A DNA stretch of 64,000 nt, from the NCBI GenBank assembly GCA_030544215.1, contig JARZZO010000011.1:9596001-9660000 (forward strand). Reading direction: 5' to 3'. Each line of letters starts with the position of its first letter. Positions within the stretch are counted from its first letter, which is position 1. The notes beneath the pieces are model-generated. The model was not told where the DNA came from. It saw only the letters and a program-made list of their open reading frames with translations, and searched no databases. Source of the stretch: Zantedeschia hybrid cultivar (Eukaryota; Streptophyta; Magnoliopsida; Alismatales; Araceae). This document shows, in pieces, positions 60,065 to 64,000 of the stretch. Position numbers and translations under genes: made by a program.

Positions 60065-61051
60065 TTACATAAAATACTGCCGAAGGCACTCTACATTCCA
60101 GGTACGAGGGAGAGGTTGGCCCGAGAGAGTCTCCAGCCGATAGGCCCCTCGTCGAATTACTTCTCTCACCCGATAAGGGCCTTCCCAGTTTGGAGATAGC
60201 TTTCCTGCGGCTTCGGCTGGCTTGGACGCATGGGTGTTCCGCAACACAAGGTCTTCGGCTTCAAAGCTTCGAGGTTTTACTCGAGCGTTGTGATATTTGG
60301 CCATGCGTTGTTGGTATGCTGCCAGCCGAATGCAAGCTTAATCCTTGGTTTCTTCTATTAGATCAAGGTGATCCCTTAGGGCTTCATCATTATTCTCCGG
60401 ATTATAAGCAAGAACCCTCGACGAGGGCAGGCCGATTTCAATAGGAATAACTGCTTCCACTCCGTAAACCATTCGGAATGAGGTCTCTCCAGTAGGGGCT
60501 CGGCTTGTTGTTCGATAAGCCCACAATACACTCGACAACTCTTTTACCCATCGGCCTTTGGCTTCGCCGATACGAGTTTTCAGTCCTTGCAATATGCTTC
60601 GGTTAGTGACTTCGGCTTGGCCATTTATCTGAGGGTGAGCTACCGAAGTGAACTTGTGTAGAATGCCGAAACTTGAACAGTTGTCTTTGAACCGGTTGCT
60701 GTCAAATTGTTTGCCATTATCTGATATGATCACCCGAGGGATGCCGTATCGACAAATAATAGACTTCCATACGAAGCTCCAGGCGTTGTTATCAGTGACA
60801 GATGCAAGGGGTTCGGTTTCAACCCACTTTGTGAAATAATCTACCGCTACAATGAGGAACTTTCTCTAGCCGGTGGCAATAGGAAAGGGTCCCAGAATAT
60901 CAATCCCCCATTGGGTGAAAGGCCAAAGGTCTGACAGAGGTGTTAAAATGGTTGCTGATTGGTGAAGGAGAGATCCGAACCTCTGACACTGGTCACAGCA
61001 GCGGACGAGACTAGCTGCGTCCTCCCGGAGTGTTGGCCACCAGTACCCTTG
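60065..61051 (-). pseudogene. Integrase remnant of the Tat-like element
   Basis: A single minus-strand frame begins GYWWPTLREDAASLVRCCDQ (end of the zinc-binding region). The core follows with catalytic D in QWGIDILGPFP, D in ISDNGKQFD and E in GQAEVTNRSI. The C-terminal part has KLSPNWEGPYRVREVIRRGA and ends near CLRQYFM at 60065. Stops at 60866-60868 and 60338-60340 interrupt an otherwise continuous frame. RT and RNase H, expected upstream, are cut off at 61051 by an inserted sequence. No chromodomain is seen. Confidence 0.9.
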
Positions 61052-62087
61052 TGTTGGGATCGTTCTATCCGACCGAAAACGCAGCGGAATAAAATTATTT
61101 CGGGATCGGATCCATCCCGTTTCAATTAACAAAATAAAATCGGAGTAAATCGGATTTACCTTGCGCGGATTCGAATCCGCGTTCGTTTTCAGGTTCCGTT
61201 AGAGCGATGTCGCAAGTCGCGTAGATGCCCGACCTCTAGCGGTATCCACGCGGTTCTCCTCACGATGGATCGTCCTCGCTTCCTCGCGCGATTCGACGTT
61301 CGTGGATTCTGTCTGGCTTCGCGTAATCCGCCGCGACATGCGGATTTAGAATCTCCCGTCGGACGGAAGGCGGAGCGGTCGGGAATCGAAGCGGAGCTTC
61401 CAAAGGGCCGGCCTCGTGTCGTGCCTCTGGAAGAGAGGATAGAGATGTAACGACGGCTAGGTTAGGGTTGCTGGCCCCTGACATAGTATCCGTTCTTTTA
61501 TAATAAGTCTGTTTGCGGTTTTTCGTAAAAACCCAGACTTATAAGAAATCCTGTCGAATTATCCATCGACTTGAAAACCATTTGCGTGTGACCCTCTAGG
61601 CCCAAATACCAGTCCAGTTAATAGCCCATTATGCCCAGTAACCTTTTACTGATCTACTGAATTAATTAATATCCATATATTCAATTAATCAGCCGAATTT
61701 ATTGTCCTACAATAAATTCGGACGGACTTCCGATTACGTTAGATGCCAAGCAATATCGCGTGATCCTAGATGGCACTGGAGTTATCGCAACCCTCTATTG
61801 GAACCTTTCTGTCATCAGTTAGCGCGCGGATATAATCCTTCATCCGTACAATGTTCCCGAATCGACTTAGGGTATAGTTCACTGTTAAACCCTATTCTGT
61901 CGATTCGCTTGAATCAGATGCCGCTAATCTGAATCCGATAACTCCTTATTAAACACAGAGTCCGCCCTGGCCAGGGACTTTAAGCGCATCGTTCCCGAAA
62001 CATTCTCTCTCAAACTACCGAGAGCGGATGATCCCGTATTGAACACACAATTACCTTCGAGGGCATTTCCCTGAACCCGATCGCTTG
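61052..62087. mobile_element. Inserted LTR-like element fragment
   Basis: Starts abruptly inside the integrase frame with TGTTGGGATCGTTCTATCCG, a typical LTR 5' terminus, preceded by ccttg. It ends at ...gatcgcttg, where the Tat-like LTR begins 19 bp into its own sequence. No matching right end or duplication is seen. It is best explained as a copia-like insertion followed by a deletion that joined it to the 5' LTR. Internal text such as gaatcagatgccgctaatct suggests leader rather than coding sequence. Confidence 0.6.
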
Positions 62088-62680
62088 ACTAATGGATTCC
62101 GAGGACAAATCCGGATGTAAACCGAAAGACCATTTGCCGAAGCGGACCCGGACGAAGAAATTGGCGAAGAATTAAGCCGAGACTCCTGCGAGAAGAAGAA
62201 CCAGTCAGCGAGGGTCTTAGGTTTCGGCCCAGGAGAACCCTTTCTGATGGTTAAGTCAGCCTCTGAAGAAGACTCAATTTAGAAGGAAGGAAGAAGAAGC
62301 TTGAGTGCTTAAGGTATACCTTTTCCGCAATGAATAGCCTTCTTTTTATAGCAGAGGATGGAGGTTCTCTTCTTGTAGTAGCCAATATAAGACTATACTT
62401 AGGGGTTGGAGAGGAAATTACCGAAATACCCCATTAATAGGTCGATGGCTAGATAGCAGTTAACCAGAATGGGCCGAGCCCATTTCGGCCTATTATCTGC
62501 CATGACTGGGCCCAATACGGTCGTTAATTGAGCGAGTCGCTTGGGCCGAATATATACTATTTCAACAAGGCACCTGAACCGTTTTTGTTCAATTGACTCT
62601 ATGGGCCGAATGTGCTTCGGCCCTTACTCTTATTTGGGCCGGCCCCTTAGTGCTGGGTCTGGTCGGATTCTCCCCCATCA
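62088..62680 (-). repeat. 5' LTR of the Tat-like element, truncated
   Basis: 593 bp, matching 55350-55943 with many transitions, and lacking the terminal 19 bp at its inner edge. It ends CCCCCATCA at 62680 and is followed by AATAC. Confidence 0.85.
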
Positions 62681-62795
62681 AATACCATCTTACAAACCAC
62701 AAAATCCGGGTTTTGAGTTTGAAGGTCCCAAGATCATAAGCATTGGCCACAACTGAAATTAATCGATATAAAACTATTATATAGTCGCTCCAACA
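62681..62795 (-). mobile_element. TRIM/copia-like element, part 2 (5' LTR)
   Basis: Continuation of the element split by the Tat-like insertion. It runs from ataccatct (rest of the PBS complement) to ctccaaca at 62795, matching 55172-55236 at its outer 65 bp. The inner parts of the two LTR segments differ more than expected, so they could come from two related elements. Confidence 0.6.
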
Positions 62796-64000
62796 AGAAT
62801 GTTTGATATCCTAACATGATTCTTATACATTATTTTCTCACTTTGGATTCCAAATTTTCATTTTACATGGGGTGACTACGCAACTATGCATAATATGGAA
62901 AAGGAAAAAAGTAAGGGAAATCGGGCACCATGAAAAGTCATTAGGAAGAAAAAAAAACTCTATGTATGTGTGACCAAAAAAGATTATTATTTTTCTAATT
63001 GCAGTTTCGTCTTGATGACATGTTTCTTCTGTTGATAGGTGGAGAAAAATAAAACTCGATCAAATTTGATTACTCTTCCACACTTCTTTAGAGCTCCCTG
63101 TTAGATCTGTGGAGTGCAGGTCTCCTTACGTAATTGCTCAAAACGAACTTGTTTATTCAATCATACAAACTTAAGAAAGTCTCGTTTTGTCTCCTTCATG
63201 ATTGAATCCCCATATAATTAAAGGGTGAGTGAAGAAGTAGATTTCTTAATGGATGATTCTCTTTCAAACCTTACCCTTGCTTGACACATTCACGATGTAC
63301 ATGTCTTGTAACATGTCAACACTAACGGTCCATTTGGTTATACCTAAAACATAATTAGATGGAAAAGATTTTCTAAGAAAACATATTTACAAGGAAAGTA
63401 AAAACAAAATTGATCATTTGATACTTACGAAGATATTTTCAGCTCCTTTGAAATAAGGCATTCAGTATTATCCCATGGATGCCAAAAATTAGGAAAAAGG
63501 GAAATCAACGAATTAAATTTTCCATTGACTAAAGTTTTACGGATTACCAAATAAGCGATAGTGATATACTTTTCAAGAAAACTTTTTCATGTGACCTATT
63601 TTACATGAAAACAAATGGATCCTAAGTGGACCCATTATCGTTTTGCATCTCTCTTACCCCAATTGTGCATTTCAAGTTACTAGCATTGATGAAAGGGTAA
63701 GTTTGGCTCGCAACTGCTGAGATAGACCAGCGACTAAATCTATCACACATTCATGTAGAATGTGTCCCCAAGAAATTGATCAATATCTTATTGGATACAA
63801 TTAATGAAATTGATGGCCTTCGCCCAGATAGGGCCCATGTGAAGGGCGGTGAGCGTGGTCGGTTAATTAATCTCCTTGCCTTTCTTAGACTATTGCTTTA
63901 AACCCTTGGTTATTGTAGGTGCTTAGAATGACCGTGTGATTATCATGAAATATCTATGTTGTTTAGTGTAAACTAACCTATTAAAAACAACAACTAAAGT
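62796..64000. other. Intergenic, no gene seen
   Basis: AT-rich spacer. Weakly inverted ggtccatttggtt (about 63329) and acaaatggatcc (about 63611) might bound a MITE, but this is not firm. No domain or RNA gene was recognised. Confidence 0.4.

Larger units (their letters stand above)
55331..62680 (-). mobile_element. Tat-like Ty3/gypsy retrotransposon, truncated and decayed
   Basis: LTR copies lie at 55331-55943 (3' LTR) and 62088-62680 (5' LTR, missing its last 19 bp). They are flanked by GATAC and AATAC, a one-base-diverged duplication. The integrase is on the minus strand (60065-61051). Between it and the 3' LTR lie a 68-bp repeat array (59480-60000) and, in antisense, a spliced PF04195-like ORF (56857-59270). 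This layout, with an extra antisense ORF and a repeat-rich 3' region, is known from the Tat lineage. Gag, protease, RT and RNase H are missing, removed together with the PBS where a foreign sequence (61052-62087) abuts the LTR. Many transitions between the LTRs show an older insertion than 34849-42138. Confidence 0.85.

Overview
The window is nuclear DNA of a flowering plant, most likely a monocot. The reasons are GC-rich 5' coding ends (first exon of the Dof gene, the DUF751 gene), introns of several kilobases, and a dense mix of plant LTR retrotransposons, LINEs, hAT- and Mutator-type MITEs and dinucleotide microsatellites. No bacterial features (operons, ribosome binding sites, CRISPR) are present. 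I cannot name the species from sequence alone.

Four host genes are supported. (1) 18194-20485 minus: intronless P-class pentatricopeptide repeat protein, closest in my memory to Arabidopsis At1g74580. (2) 22058-30720 plus: TRIP4/ASC-1-like zinc-finger protein in four phase-0 exons. (3) 32137-32748 minus: nuclear-encoded, plastid-targeted DUF751 (Ycf33-type) membrane protein. (4) 50225-52931 minus: two-exon CYCLING DOF FACTOR-like transcription factor. The PPR and TRIP4 genes are divergent across about 1.6 kb. TRIP4 and DUF751 are convergent.

The rest is mobile DNA and AT-rich spacer. 1.3-6.7 kb is a decayed L1-type LINE split by a 1,965-bp solo LTR. 9.4 kb and 45.4 kb hold two related Mutator-like MITEs. 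12.3-13.4 kb is a hAT-like element with a second hAT-like element nested inside it, both with 8-bp target duplications. 14.5-15.6 kb is an RTE-type LINE fragment on the minus strand.

34849-42138 is a complete, very young LTR retrotransposon on the minus strand: near-identical 1,143-bp LTRs, ATACT duplication, PBS, PPT and an open gag. It has no pol. A 3.4-kb tandem array (122/169-bp higher-order units, then 32 units of exactly 71 bp) fills the space between gag and the 3' LTR.

55331-62680 is an older relative of the same lineage with the same repeat motif in a short array (about 7 units). It has a decayed integrase on the minus strand and, in antisense, a spliced extra ORF with its own TATA box and a gypsy-type PF04195-like domain. 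This is the layout of Tat-lineage Ty3/gypsy elements. It sits inside the primer-binding site of a TRIM/copia-like element and is itself truncated by a further insertion and deletion. Together the two elements look like an autonomous-type lineage member and a derivative that kept gag and cis signals and expanded the 3' repeat into a satellite-like block.
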